The position numbers and the translations under genes are program-made. Shown here in pieces: positions 1-12,262 of a stretch of DNA of 64,000 nt. The stretch comes from Bimastos eiseni (taxonomy: Eukaryota > Annelida > Clitellata > Crassiclitellata > Lumbricidae): positions 1,854,185-1,918,184 of the forward strand of contig OY365812.1 of assembly GCA_959347315.1 (NCBI GenBank), given 5' to 3'. The notes beneath the pieces were generated by a model. It saw nothing but the letters and a program-made list of their open reading frames with translations. It was not told where the DNA came from and ran no database searches. Within the stretch, counting starts at the first letter, position 1, and the number at the start of each line of letters is the position of its first letter.

Positions 1-110
1 TGCAAATCGTCGATTTGAAATTGTACACCGCAAAAGCGTAGTCCTTTAAAAAAACATATTCAGAGGAGTTTAACCAAAACAAAATCGATAGGCGTAGGGG
101 TCTAGGTCAT
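1..110 (-). mobile_element. Family G repeat copy
   Basis: Blocks AAATTGTACACCGCAAAAGC, ATATTCAGAGGAGTTTAACC and AAAACAAAATCGATAGG match those at 12.66 and 50.95 kb in order. May be cut by the window edge. Confidence 0.55.
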
Positions 111-769
111 AATCCAGGGAGTCAGACAGACAGTCAGACGACGAAGGTGGATGGTGCTTAGAGGGAGGAAGAGGAGGAACAAGCAGTGTTACCAAGACAA
201 GTCAATTAAGAGTAAATCCTGAAGACTTTAACAGGAAGTCGCTGCCTTACACGTTTGGTTTAAGCCAGTCGTTACAAGTGTTAAACTCCTCATGAACATG
301 TTCGTTAAACTAATTGGAATCTTGAACAGCATTGCAAGTGCCGCTGAGGGTGAGACTTTTAAGGGGAGACACTGTTTCGGAATAAGGGATGTGAGTGGGT
401 GTTGGACACCCATCAGAATTTTTATCAGGAACTATCAACAAGGAGCAACTGGTCAAGGTAATCAGTCAGAGGTGCGTGAGAGACGGGCGTGATTTTGTTG
501 GTAATAAAGGCAGAGGATGCAAGTCATGGCACGAAGTCAAAGACAGCATCCAAATGACTCATTAGACTCCGCCGGAAGAGAACTACTTATCACCTGGCTT
601 CCGGTAACAGGTGGATGCAAAGCCCTCATCATCAATTCATCGTTTATAACAAGACCACAGCAGAACACAACAACATCGAATCCAGACGAAATGTAGACAC
701 GCACGTGCGGGCATAAAGTTTAACATAGTGTAACGGTTGAATAAGCCACTGGCTGTACAGTGTACACTG

Positions 770-979
770 ACAGTGCCAATCCCAAGGCTGGAAAATGAAG
801 GGCGAACCTAACGCTGCCACCGTATTTTAACAGTGTCAGTCCCAATCCTGGATAAAGGAGGAAGGCGACGCTATCTCGGCCACAGTTTGTACTCTGCCAG
901 TGCCAGTCCCAAGTCTGGATAAAGGAAGAGGGCTACGCAAATGATCTTGGTTATCACACAGTGTCGTTAAACTGCAATT
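770..979 (-). repeat. Family A core, three tandem copies
   Basis: Three consecutive reverse-orientation copies of the A core: 770-829, 830-895 and 896-979. Each carries a CAGTGCCA(A/G)TCCCAA-type block followed by CTGGATAAAGGA and a GCGACGCT-like block. Only the last has the full end with TTATCACACAGTGTCGTTAA. No other locus in the window is tandem. Confidence 0.8.
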
Positions 980-2028
980 AACCAAACTTCACACACTTTT
1001 TCAACATTGTTCTACCTAATCAACGGATGGTAAACTGATCGTTTGTTTATCGAAACCTGAACGGCAATGTATCCTAAAAGTCTCGTCGGACGGAGGTTGT
1101 TTTGCACGTCTATTGGTTCCATCCTACTCCATGTATGTCACGTATACCAATCAATCACCATGGTAACCGTATCAACAGTCGTTATCAGCGGTTCTTCAGT
1201 CTCTGTAAGCATCCTCGATGAAAGCACGCCGATAAAGCCAAGTACCACTTGCGATTAGTCCAGTTACGCAGAAATACTTCTTGGAAATTCCACACAATGT
1301 TCACGAACCTCTTCGCACAGACATACTTATCTGGTAGTTTCTGCTCAGGATTAGAACACAACAGCGCAGTGTCTGACTTTTCGACTCTGGCCACACTCAA
1401 ATCAGGCGTCAAGCGCCATTTTGCAGACGTTTCTTGTCATTCTCGTGAGAGGTTTGTACTGGAAGCTCCTCTGATAAGATCTTTTGCGACTGCAACCTGT
1501 GCACTTCTTCTCACATGGAAATGGTCATTACTATTAATACTAGCTGTTAACCCGTGAAAAATTACGGGTCATATTTAATTTTAACGTTGCTAGAGTAGTA
1601 GTTAAGACACTGGGACGAATTAACGAAACTGTCAAGGCGAATTGTGAGTCATCTAAACTGCAAATTCGCCGCGGTCAATACTAAAATACGCCAAAAATAC
1701 GCATTACCCGTTAAGATTCCATTTAATTTTAATAACTGAAAATATACTTACATTACACAACGTATTTAAATTTAATAAATGCAAACTAACGTAGACGCGA
1801 ATATAAGCTTTTTGAAATTCGAATCGCACATTTGTTTATAGGCCTACTGCGAAAGAGTGTTTCAACGAAAATCAGCACCCGGTGCAGTAAGGTTTACAGC
1901 AGATTTATGGAAAAACATGACTGCACTCGCTGCTGAGGACAGACTATATTTAGGTAAACTTTATTTGCATACGACGGACGGACAGACAGACGCAGTCACG
2001 TGATTTAAGTAACTATTAGTTTAAGATT
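980..2028. other. No recognised feature
   Basis: Mixed-composition DNA. A 102-codon plus frame at 1249-1557 has no motif or codon bias and overlaps an opposite frame. A small hairpin ACCCGTGAAAAATTACGGGT lies at about 1550-1570. Confidence 0.5.
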
Positions 2029-2094
2029 ATTATAATTATAATTATAATAATAATAATAAATGTCTATTATTATTATTATCATTATTACTAGTAT
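2029..2094. repeat. AT-rich microsatellite with inverted halves
   Basis: (ATA)n to about 2060, then (TTA)n, around AATGTC; the two halves pair. Confidence 0.7.
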
Positions 2095-3059
2095 CAAATG
2101 GCATTTAAAACGCGACTTAACAAAATGAATATTTGCGAATAAAGTCCAGCAGTTTATTCAATTCATTAGGACCAGCTAACAGAAACGCAAGGATTATAAA
2201 TATTCTAACTGATCGTGTTTACAACATAGTCATATTGATCGGCAGTCCTCGTCTGGATTGGAGAGATGAGCAAAGTGTAAGAAGTGAGAACACATAAAAA
2301 GTTGGACATATTCCCACAAGGTAGGCCTACTACAGACAACAGAGAAGGCAATACACAAGTAGGTGCACTAACTCCCTGCTAACACCTCACAGAACTCTAC
2401 CAATAAATGCTGCTGTCAATCACAAGAGAGTGTTGGGACGGAGAGTGTAATTGCATTTGCTTGTCGTCAGTTCTATAAGTCACAGTCTGGTTGTGACTTC
2501 AAACAGGACAAAATACGTGCGTTCGATGACAGTACAAAATTAGTGTGTCCTGCACCACAAAGTCAAAGGCAACACTTTTAAGGTCAGGTGCAATGGAAAA
2601 CAGTGTCTGGAGTAATTTGAGGCGCGGCAACATGGAACAAGAGGATAGTGGTCTTTATTTCGATATCCCCAGAGAGGCATTCACTGGAATACAGCCTTTT
2701 CTTGGTCTAAGCATATGATGCCAGGCTTCGGTACTTCCTACAATTGATCTATAATCTACAGTCAACGCTAGAAATCTACTTCGCACCGTTGCTGGACTTA
2801 ACCGTAAGTGGTCTCTAATCAAAGACACGCACTTCAGATTACGGGATTCATCATCTGATGTGCAAACAGTCTGTCAAGCGAGACAAAAGGATCCGATTAC
2901 AAGACAAAAGCATAGGAAGCAGGAAGGGAGCATGGGAGAGAGCAGGGGAGAGAGTAGAGGCAAAACGAGGCCAACGTGCTCGGTACCACGGCGACCGATT
3001 TGGACCGAACGCTTAAACTGTGGCCTCCGAATGTTGCACTCTACAGCATGCATGGTGAA

Positions 3060-3430
3060 GAAAGATGGGGAAGTAGGATAGAGAGAACAGGGAAAAGTTA
3101 AGCAAGATGGAAAAGGAGAAGGAAAGGGAGAAGAAGGGAGGAGGATTAAGAATGGACAAAGAAGCTATAGCAACGGACGGAGTAGGGTAAGAGGAGAAGG
3201 AGCACAGACAGGGAGAGGAAGAGATGAAGCCGGAGAAGGAGCAGTAGGAAAATGGAAGAACCCAGAGAAGGAAGGGAAAGATTTGGAACTGAAAAAGGAG
3301 ATAGTGAAGGGCAAAGAGTAGTAAGGGAATTAGAAGGAAAAGGAGCGAGAGGGAAGAAAGAGAAGAAAATGAGTAAATGAGAAGGAGAGGCACTAGGAGG
3401 TGAAGAAGAAGACGAAGAAGAAATAGAGCA
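3060..3430. repeat. Purine-rich low-complexity tract
   Basis: GGAGAAGGA/GAGGAAGAG-type sequence without a fixed unit; long minus-strand frames (Ser/Leu/Phe-rich) result. Confidence 0.7.
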
Positions 3431-3484
3431 CTCCCTTAAGCCATCCATAATAGGCACTGTTAGGCATGATTGAAATGTTAGCGA

Positions 3485-3530
3485 GTTCATTTTCTTAGCC
3501 TCGGCTTATGAGAGCGTGTGGAAATCCAGG
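3485..3530 (-). repeat. Family D fragment (reverse)
   Basis: TTCTTAGCCTCGGCTTATGA, GAGCG. Reverse complement of the D core. Confidence 0.4.
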
Positions 3531-3930
3531 ATTAAATAGAATTTATGGATTTCATTTTCACTCAGCCCCTGTTCTCACGATTTAGCCTACGCTGGGCGCT
3601 CTATAGTATACCTCTCAACATTACAATTGCGATTGAAACTCGTCCGCAGCTTAAGGATCTCTTCTTGCCACATAATTGCGTGTATCGTCTAAGATCTGAC
3701 CGTTAAAGACGATTGAAAAGGCGCTATATCAATGTGCACTCACTCATTCATCCAGAAACATCTAAAAGCGGATGTGGAATGGATGCAGTGGCGTCGGTTG
3801 CCTACCTCTTGGATGATGACGGAGAGAAGATCGAGTGGATATTGATGCATGCTGTCGTCTTCAAGAGGACTCGTCGTTACCAGTTCTATCATTTGCTACA
3901 AGAACAGATCAAAGACACGAACACGTTATC

Positions 3931-4205
3931 GACCGACCGAATGACCGACCGACCGAATGATCGACCGAACAAAGTACCTACCGAACGAATGATCGACCGA
4001 CCGAATGATTAACAAAAGAACCGACCGAATGATCAACCGACCGACCGAATGATCGACCGACCAAAGGACCGACCGACCGAATGATCGACCGTCCGAATGA
4101 TCGACCAACAGAGTGATCGACCGATTGACCGAATAATCGACCAAATGACGGACCGACTAAAAAGCAAATCGAACGACTGATTAAATGACAAACCGAATGA
4201 TCTGT
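3931..4205. repeat. Decayed minisatellite, GACCGACCGAATGATC type
   Basis: Degenerate ~12-16-base units built from ACCGACCGAATGATCG, most regular in the middle and decaying at both ends. Open frames across it are a by-product of the repeat. Confidence 0.8.
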
Positions 4206-5667
4206 CGCCTAGCTGGAAATTTGCACAATTTTACCGTTCCAAATCCAAATTGATCCGGTTCTTCGTTCACAGTCGCCTCTTTAGGATAGAGAGAGACAAA
4301 CAGGTAGACATATCTAGACAAAGAGGTAGACAGAGACAAGACACACTCAAAAGGATCGCCTTGACGACAATTCGCACCTCCATCCGCTGGGAGTCAAAGT
4401 CCCCCCTTCCTAGTTCGATAAGTGCATATAGCACGGAAGAGGTAATTCAATTGTTGTTGCGCTGCGGCTCACAATATCATGTCGGCCACACATCCGTGAT
4501 AATTAAACGCCCAACGTGGTCTTCCTCCCGTTCCCAATCCAATAAGGAAGAGCATCCGACCGTAATTTCCGGCTTACGAACTCGAGGGGAGGCGATTGGA
4601 ACATAAAGCTGTCCACATACGACGACTGATGTTTACATTGTTTCCGTGCTTTAAATCCACACTGGGACACATTAACGTAAATGTAGCGTCTGGGACTAAT
4701 ATGGAATAAGGGATATGAAGCCACAGAGTGTCAGCCAATCAGTGATCGTCTTTCCTGATACATTGCGTGCGATGTCTGTGGTTGGCTTTGTAATGAATAA
4801 AGTTACATCCGGGTACTCGGCAGGATAACTTTAAGGGTATAATTGCCGAACGGTTCATCTACACTTATACTACTCCAGTCAAAAAACTTCCTTTGAACAA
4901 ATTTTATTTATATAACAGGCTCTATTCATTAAGTCGTTTTATTTCGTTAACAAAAGCAAACAATCTGCCGATTTATCTTGAAAAAATCCTGGATGTAGTC
5001 ACACACACACACACGTAAGCACGCACACATACAAACACGCGCGACTTAGGCCAATGACCCAGTTTTCGTCGGCCCCATATCCCTTCCATATTAGTCTCAG
5101 ATAGCTCCTATTAGCTTTTTCTATATCGACCCTTAATATCTACGCTAGTTACATTGTAGTGTCAGTAAATTGATAGGAATAATGATTGAGAAATTTACTA
5201 TTCATAAACCTATCTTCAGGGGTTCCAGACAGGGGGGCTCCGAGTGCAAATGCCACCAATTTTAGGTACGGGACTTAGTCTCAGTGGCGAAATCTCTTGC
5301 CTTCCTGACAATTGGGACCGGGGGATTTGCCTCCATCACTCAGATATATTGACGCCCCTGCCTATCTCATTTTAATATCAAACATTTTAGCCATAAATAA
5401 AGTATCCCTTGATTTCTGACGATTAAAAATTCTTCACTGAGATGATTTCCTCCATCTTCATAAATTGCTTGGTAAGAAAATTAACACAAAAAAACGCCAA
5501 TGATGTTCGTCTCCCGAAGTTGGCCTCAGGAGACTTGTTTTCCTTCCTCTTACTTATTGCTTAATAAGACTTGCGTCATTTCCGAACGACAACAGTCTCC
5601 ATAATTAGGACATGTAGGCGTACTTTTGGGGCCGAGTCTCTTCTGATTCATCGTTTGCGATTACCTC
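4206..5667. other. No confident feature
   Basis: A short CA-rich patch (4998-5040). CAGGGGGGCTCC (about 5231) and GACGCCCCTG (about 5352) resemble short hAT-type ends, but no target duplication is seen. Confidence 0.4.
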
Positions 5668-6160
5668 ATTTTCGACCAATAAGAATCAAGAGAAGTAGGC
5701 TTCACACTGATTGCCTCAGATTTGTACATTTCGGACAATGAGCAAAACTGCAAATGGCGATATTTTCAGCAGCGACCCTTCATGACTCTCGTATGGTTAA
5801 TTAGTCAGTGAATTTATCGTGTGAGATCCCTCACCAACGCCGCTCTTTTGAATGGGGGCCACACCATTTTAAGGTTTCTCTGCGTGTATTGCTGTGCATA
5901 AGCACGAGATTCAATCTCTAAATCAACCTGTTCCATTACTCGCACACGCAAAATGATAGTTTCGTGTAAAACAAGAGGTTGGTGTGAAAAACATGTAAAT
6001 CTCAACGGGATTCTTATTGGTCGAAAATATAGGCTAAACAAAGAGTAAGAAGTAGAGCAGTTTTACATAAATATATGACCTACTTCGGGCGATTCTAATT
6101 GGCCAAAAATGACGCAAATCGTTGGCTATAAGTCGATGATTCATGTGACATTTCTCTAAA
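5668..6160. repeat. Inverted repeat region with a further related copy
   Basis: ATTTTCGACCAATAAGAATC (5668-5687) is the exact reverse complement of 6009-6028. A third related block, GATTCTAATTGGCCAAAAAT with ACGCAAATCGTTGG (about 6091-6127), aligns with the extended left arm (GCGATTACCTCATTTTCG). This may be a foldback element or two insertions in opposite sense. Confidence 0.55.
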
Positions 6161-6741
6161 ACGCATGAGGAAATTCTTAGACGCTCAGGAAAGTGTCATC
6201 ACCTGTCACTTAATGACTACCTTTCTGCGAATTTGAAAAGCACTATAGCACAGTCGAATGTCATAAATACATCTGCATGGACAACTGTAATGGCAGCTTC
6301 CAAAGATGACTAAACACACGTAAACCGCAAATTCCAGAACCCAGGTAACTTAGTATAGCGTGTAAATACAGGAAACTGGAACTTTATATCATAAGAACAA
6401 GACGGCAAAAATCAACATCGTCTCTGTGTAGAAGGTCAGAATTGAGCAGAGCACAACGGGAAGCCACAAAGAGTTTAAAATGACTGAATTATTAGTAAGG
6501 TGGGGTAGATGCTGAGTGGGTGGGTAGTGTTAGATGGCAGAAGCTGGAGAGGCGAAGGAGAGGGAACAGTGCGAAAACTGGAAAGCCCAAGTAGTCAATA
6601 GGATTCCGAAAACCCTCTAGGCTCGTTTATACATCCAGCTACCGCTCAGTTTGCGCCGTGGACCATCCTTTAAACACCTATCAATAAAAACGTAAGAGCA
6701 TTGGTTAAATTAGGGAACACCGGCGAGGTAAAGAGTTGGGG

Positions 6742-6885
6742 TGGATTAGCCGAGTGGACAAAGCGCAAGACTTGCAGCAGCGATGGGGGTGGGTGGTGGT
6801 GGTCAGACTCAACTCAGGCAGTCACTGTGCTGTAAGTCCTTGAGCCAGTACTTTACTGACAATTGTTCACCACCGCTATAACCTT
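6742..6885 (+). mobile_element. SINE-like element with box A
   Basis: GGATTAGCCGAGTGGACAAA (6745-6764) fits tRNA box A (Leu/Ser-like). A GGTGGTGG run follows, and then CTTGAGCCAGTACTTTACTG, a phrase typical of the region after a SINE head. No clear box B. Confidence 0.4.
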
Positions 6886-6954
6886 CCAATATGATAATGC
6901 AGTTGTAAAGTAAAGTAGTCCGTAGAAAGGTAGAGTAAGAGACGGTCACAAGGA

Positions 6955-7170
6955 AAGTTAAGATACGGGCTGACGGTATACGGTTATTTAAGGTAATAAT
7001 AGTCATATGGTATGCCGTGTAAAATAAGAAAAGCTAAGAGAAGGTGACGTATGGATATAATTATATGTAAAGTTAGATATGGTAACGCAAGGATATACAT
7101 CAAGTAGGGTATACGGTAAAAATAACTACAGATACGGTAAAGACGAACAAGATAATGCAAGATTCGGTAG
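6955..7170. repeat. Decayed tandem array
   Basis: Related short blocks such as AAGTTAGATA(C/T)GG, GTATACGGT and ATACGGTAAAG recur at uneven spacing. The unit length is no longer clear. Confidence 0.4.
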
Positions 7171-7639
7171 CATAGGGCAGGACACAAGGGTTGTGACCAG
7201 TGTCACTGGCTGCTGGATGCATCAATCAGTCAACAGTATCCAATGGGAATTGCACTGCGTCTGATGCTGGCCTCTTCAAACAACTGCAACCGAAGGAAGA
7301 CGTGAGAGCTCCATCAGTTGCTGCAGCATAGCTAACAAGACATCGTCATCCATCATCCGTGGTTTTAGAGGCTGAGCGTTCTTCGATGGTCACTTGTACG
7401 CAATGATCAATCGATGCTTAGCGAGAGCAGGTCTCTTAACTTCTAAAAAGCTCCTCTATTATGTTCTAAGAAAATGGCACGGCAGAGCCGAGCATCAGGT
7501 AAGTACCGTGGCATTCTGAAAAACACATCCTTGCTTTTTGCATACTTGTATTTTCAAAGCTGCTGCAATTCCTAAAAATACTCACTCTACTTATAATCTC
7601 AACTTAATGAATCCTGAGGAGTAGGATACCAGGTTACAT

Positions 7640-7830
7640 CTGCCTCTCTGTAACGTATCTCTTTATCTGCATATTTACATCTTACTCTCATTAACATAAT
7701 ATCTCTATCTGTAATTACCTTTCAGTAATTTATATCTTTATCTATATATTTACAAATGTCTTTCTTTAACTTATTTCTTTATCTGCACCGTTGCATCTGC
7801 TTCTGAGTCTGTATATCTGATCTTCTTCAA
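7640..7830. repeat. Decayed minisatellite, TCTTTATCTGCATATTTACA type
   Basis: About four units of ~40-45 bases share (T)CTTTATCT(G/A)(C/T)A(T)ATTTACA and a TCT(G)TAAC/TTTAAC block. Confidence 0.5.
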
Positions 7831-7887
7831 AACGCCATCTCCTAAAGCTAACACCAATGTCGCAATGAATATTATCATCATAGCAGT

Positions 7888-7965
7888 TTTACATAGCGCC
7901 CCTTAAAGGTATCCTACTCAGAAGCGCTCCAAGCCCAACCACGGTCAAACAGAACTGCCTTGTAC
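7888..7965 (-). repeat. Family F retroposon end
   Basis: ACATAGCGCCCCTTAAAGG, TACTCAGAAGCGCTCCAAGC, CCAACCACGGTCAAACAGAA. The second copy is at 58526-58612. The AxATAGCGCC border is the minus-sense GGCGCTATxT terminus. Confidence 0.5.
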
Positions 7966-8399
7966 GTTCCTCAAAAAAAGTTCCTACTCAAATGCTTCCC
8001 ATTATCTCAGACTAATCAATCTCGAGCAGTAGAGTACCATGGTACATCTGCCTGATCCCATCAGCTCAAAGCAGATGACATTGGGTGAATAGAAAACCAG
8101 GATACCACAATTCGGCCAACTCACTTCCTCGCTAATCTCGAAGCAAATGATATCGCGTCGTCGTGTGATACATGTACGTCCAGGAGTCCAAAACATCAAC
8201 AACATCTCCCACGGGCGACCTCTCCAACCCATTTACTGCCAGTCAACGATTCATCCGGCTTCCCATTCCACCACCCGTTCCATTTATCTAGACGAATGAC
8301 AGTCGGATGAGACAGGGAACAATAAACAGGGTCAGCGCAATCTGTTCCGGGAGACAGCGTTTTCGCCAAGCGTGGAATTTCAATATCAACAAGAAAAGT

Positions 8400-8452
8400 A
8401 GTCCGTCCGTCAGTCCGTCCGTCTGTCTCTGTCTGTCTGTCTGTCTGTCTGT
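8400..8452. repeat. (GTCC)/(GTCT)n microsatellite
   Basis: CCGTCCGTCAGTCCGTCCGT then six GTCT units. Confidence 0.9.
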
Positions 8453-8710
8453 CCATTGCATCGATGCAGAAATGGGAGCACGCCATTCCTTAAATTATCG
8501 CCATGATTAACGGGAGAACTCGCTTAAGCGAAAAGTGTCTGGAATGGATGCACCAATACGAAGTCCATCGCATATGAACTTAAAAGCATTTCTAGTTGGG
8601 TTTAAACAGGAAAAACCTGTAAGTCTATGTAGGCATTAAAATTTACTCTTCACAAGCATTCAACTTAAAGTCTATGTAGACACTAAAATTCTAGTGCGTG
8701 TAGTAGTGGT

Positions 8711-8830
8711 AGTTTCAGCTTAACGACAATGTATAATGACAAAGATCATTAGCGTCGCCCTCCTCTTTCATCCAGGCTTGGCTTTGGACTGGCACTGTCA
8801 GAGTGCAATCAGCGGCGATCACTGTGTAAG
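8711..8830 (+). repeat. Family A copy (forward)
   Basis: Contains TTAACGACAATG, AAAGATCATTAGCGTCGCCC, TCATCCAGGCTTGG and GGACTGGCACTGTCAGAG in the order seen at the other A loci. Noncoding. It is not tRNA-like by inspection. Confidence 0.8.
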
Positions 8831-9384
8831 GACATTGAGGAAGTACATCACTGATAATAATTGTAGCAAAGCGCCTGCGATGTTCCATCGTATGTTATTT
8901 TCTGCATTTGTTAGCTTTGAAGGATGAAAATAGACGTGTTTACGATTCATGTTATATGTTGCCGTGTGTAGAGGACTAGAGAGTAGAGACCCTAACACGT
9001 GCCTTTGTCTGCGTTACATAACTAAGACACGCGTTAGATCAAATAGATTCTAGTCCACTACGCACATCAACCGTATAACAGGAATCATATTTATACAAAG
9101 CACTACGACTTCATTTGATATTTCCTTCTTTCACACATACATATGAATATACATGTATATCATATTCTCAAATAACATGCACATGTTTCGAAAACACACC
9201 TGTCCACAGGAAGAGAGGGAGACAAACAGACAAACAAATAGACAGACAGACAGAGCATCAGACAGAGGGAGAGAGGAGAATAATAATCTCCGTTCTATGA
9301 AATTCAAACTGACACAAAAGTCGCAGAGAAGGATTGATCACAAGTCACAGTATGAACGGACGATGGGATGTTGTTACATGAGTC

Positions 9385-9475
9385 GGATTTAACCGTACAG
9401 CAACCCCGCACGGCGCCATACAGAGAGAGAGAGAAAGAAAGAGAGAGAGAGAGAGAGAAAGAGACATACAACGAG
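9385..9475 (+). repeat. Retroposon 3' end (family L) with AG-type tract
   Basis: AACCCCGCACGGCGCCATAC runs directly into (AG)n/(GAAA) sequence. The GGCGCCATACA end is shared with 48.38 kb, where the tail is (ATT)n. Confidence 0.45.
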
Positions 9476-9639
9476 AGAGACGCGGAGTCCAGGAAGATAG
9501 CTGTACCTTCTGGAGTTCCTCTAATGTATCGAAGGAATAAAAAGCCCGATTTCAAGTGAGTCTAGGACAATCTGTTTGTTTAGTTCTAGGGCACCATTAA
9601 AAACATTTCCTGCGATACTGAAACTTCTTTCTCCCTCTC

Positions 9640-9695
<56 letters not shown>
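9640..9695. repeat. (CT)n microsatellite
   Basis: About 55 bases of CT, after CTTCCTCTC flanks. Confidence 0.95.
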
Positions 9696-9696
<1 letters not shown>

Positions 9697-10129
9697 GTAT
9701 TTTGTCTAACTCTTCCTCCCATTATGTATCTATTGGCTCCCAAGTGCACCTCCGAGCAAATACCGTAACAACATCAAATTTCACTATCAATACATAATGG
9801 ATGCTGCTCTATGTTGCGCTCCAATGCAATTAGCCACTTTCGATACGTGTTGATACCTTTTCGCACCTGGTGCGACGTTCCCTTAGGGCTACCATATATA
9901 CGTCAGCACTACGTAATGCAATAACAAACTTATCGAATATATATGCGCTCAAAATCATTGATGAATTCTGATCGTATGGCTGAAGATGGTCTTGGCCACA
10001 GAAACACAATTATATAGACGGATGTAAATATACAGATAAAGATATATGACGTAAACTTGTGAATTCAAGTTTAATTTGAAGGCGTATAAACTCAAAGTCA
10101 AAATCCGATAAACGAATACAGCATCAAAG

Positions 10130-10250
10130 TAATGTGATGTAATGTAATGCTGTAACCGAACATTTATTAAACGCCTCTGCATCATATCTACCAAGAGGAT
10201 CTCTCTCCAGCGCTAGCCTAAATGATGTTAAATGTCATTACACCAACGAC
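10130..10250 (-). mobile_element. Family B retroposon, 3' end
   Basis: Left border TAATGTAATG (tail, minus sense), then an AACATTTATT block, then AGCGCTAGCCTAAATGATGT and AAATGTCATTACA. The 3' end lies at the left in minus sense. The GCGCTATATAAAT motif is degraded here. Confidence 0.6.
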
Positions 10251-10270
10251 TTAAGACCCATATAATTTTA

Positions 10271-10480
10271 ATCAGTGTGCTATCCAATTGAAAGAAAGAC
10301 TAGTTAACCCTTTGAGGAATACGGGTATCGAACTTGGTTCCTCAACTTTGCACCGCAGTGTGTTATCCTAGTGAAAGAAGGACCTGTCAACCTTACGGAG
10401 GATGCGTGTATAGACTATAGAACTCGGTTGCTCAGTTCTGCAATCCAGTGTGTTAGACATTACTCCAGTCTCAAACGGTG
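10271..10480 (-). mobile_element. Family J tRNA-like units in tandem
   Basis: Two nearly full units (about 10300-10380, 10381-10480) and part of a third (10271-10300). In minus sense unit 1 has box B CCAAGTTCGATACCC (10337-10323). Repeated blocks are AACTCGGTT(C/G)CTCAG-like, CAGTGTGTTA and GAAAGAAGGAC. Confidence 0.6.
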
Positions 10481-10779
10481 ATTGTTATTCGAACAGCGAC
10501 ATTCCAAATGCTACCTGGTTCGTTGCTACGGTTTATGTCGTTCTGTAATACACGTCGGCGACAATGCCTTTGTCAGGCAACTGTTTTCCTAACCGGAAGG
10601 CGTCCATTAAAGTCTCATTAAGCCACGATTACATCCTATGAAAGGACCCACAGCGTCGTCACTATTAATCTCACCCAGCCATTATAACTGATCTGCAGGC
10701 ATTGTGCTGGTTGCTCGTTAGTGACATCGATTTTCGCTCAAGCATCTGTTCAGCGCTGCACTCGGCAGAAGAGTACACA

Positions 10780-11100
10780 AGAACAGCTCTTGAAAACAGA
10801 ACATGAGAACGGTTCATCACAACACCTCAGAACAACATAGCATACGAACAGAACATATGAACGGCTTATAACAACAGCTCAGAACAACATAGCATACGAA
10901 CAGAACATATGAACGGCTTATAACAACAGCTCAGAACAACATAGCATACGAACATGGCATACAAACAAAATGGCATAAAACAGAGCGTAATACGGGCTCA
11001 TAGGAACAGCTGATCTTAAATAACAGCGCATAAAAACAGCTGATCACAGCAGCTGATAAAAAGAGCTCATAACAACAGCTGATAAGAACAACATGTAAAA
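10780..11100. repeat. 52-bp tandem repeat with decayed flanks
   Basis: 10828-10879 and 10880-10931 are essentially identical 52-base units beginning CAGAACAACATAGCATACGA. A partial third follows at 10932-10952. Flanking AGAACATGAGAACGG and AACAGCTGATAA blocks are diverged units. An open frame on the minus strand here is a repeat artefact. Confidence 0.85.
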
Positions 11101-11189
11101 CAATACGAGTATAATATTTCCGAGTTCGCGTGTCGGAAGTAGTTTTCGCAACAGCTGCGAATTTCGTACGTTTTATACGCGAGACCACA

Positions 11190-11232
11190 ATGACGCATGC
11201 GCACTGAGGCGGGGGAGGGGAGGGAGGGGCGG
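11190..11232 (+). promoter_or_regulatory. NRF-1-like site beside a G-quadruplex motif
   Basis: CGCATGCGCA (11194-11203) fits the NRF-1 palindrome. GGGGGAGGGGAGGGAGGGG (11211-11229) has four G runs with one-base loops and GC-box character. Several CpGs lie just upstream (11160-11185). No coding exon was identified on either side. Confidence 0.4.
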
Positions 11233-11512
11233 ACCTCCTGTCAGAAGTACTCGTCAAACAAGTCAAATCCGTCTCGAAACAATTTCCTTCTTTCAATTTG
11301 CTAACAGACGTACGCTTGATGAACAAAACGCATTTACTTCCGACGACAGAAGACGATAATACGTGATAAAGAAAATGAGATAGAGCTGGAAAGGTCCAGA
11401 AGGACAAGACGAGTCTTGTAGGCAAATCTGTTGGACGTTCAAAGATAACTAGTGTTCGTAAACGTAATCGTAGAGTTCAGATTTTTTGAGGAATATTTGG
11501 TGTATAAACATT

Positions 11513-11513
<1 letters not shown>

Positions 11514-11602
<89 letters not shown>
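11514..11602. repeat. (AG)n microsatellite
   Basis: About 90 bases of pure AG, among the longest uninterrupted AG runs in the window. Confidence 0.95.
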
Positions 11603-11606
<4 letters not shown>

Positions 11607-12231
11607 AAGTGAAGAAGCTGTTTTAGCACGAGAATCGTTGGAACTTAGAAGCGGATGATTTGATGGACGAGGTGAGGAATTCCTGAAGCGGTTAGGCTTT
11701 AATCTACAGTGGAAAGCCTAAAGTTCAGGGATAGAATCAACTGCTACTCTCTCTTCGTTGCTCAAATTCACTTCTTTCCTTAAAAACGCAGCTAAAACTC
11801 ACAATTTCTCCTTGGCTTTCAAGGACTTGGAACTCTAAGTGCATCTTCCCCAGAGCGACTGACTGACTCTCCGCATCTAAGATTCACATTTCGGTACCAC
11901 GAAGCGCGCGTTACAAGATATCATAAATAAGTAAATAAATAATAAATATCACATAAAGATTGATGCGCACTCATAATATGCATATGCAATATACAATGCA
12001 TAATATATATATGTATGTATATATATGTATATATATATAATATTAAAATGGCCGTTCTCAGCGTTTGACGTCTTCTTCATGCTGTAGCAAAGGAAGCGAT
12101 GGCTCATCATCACCGTCAATTAGTCCCATCTCTCTCGACCATCTGCCCAGGACGGAAAGACGTCAAGACGATCACGCCTCAGGGCATGACCCCCACAGAT
12201 GACGTATCTTCTGTGATGAATGTCGGCAGAC

Positions 12232-12235
<4 letters not shown>

Positions 12236-12262
<27 letters not shown>

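Noticed and set aside
5225..5362. Possible hAT-type MITE with CAGGGG ends
   Set aside because: The terminal match is short and the flanking 8-mers (GTTCCAGA and CCTATCTC) do not match.
10931..11425. 164-codon minus frame
   Set aside because: Much of it lies over the 52-bp repeat flanks and the G-rich tract; no motif or codon bias. One of the longer frames expected by chance.
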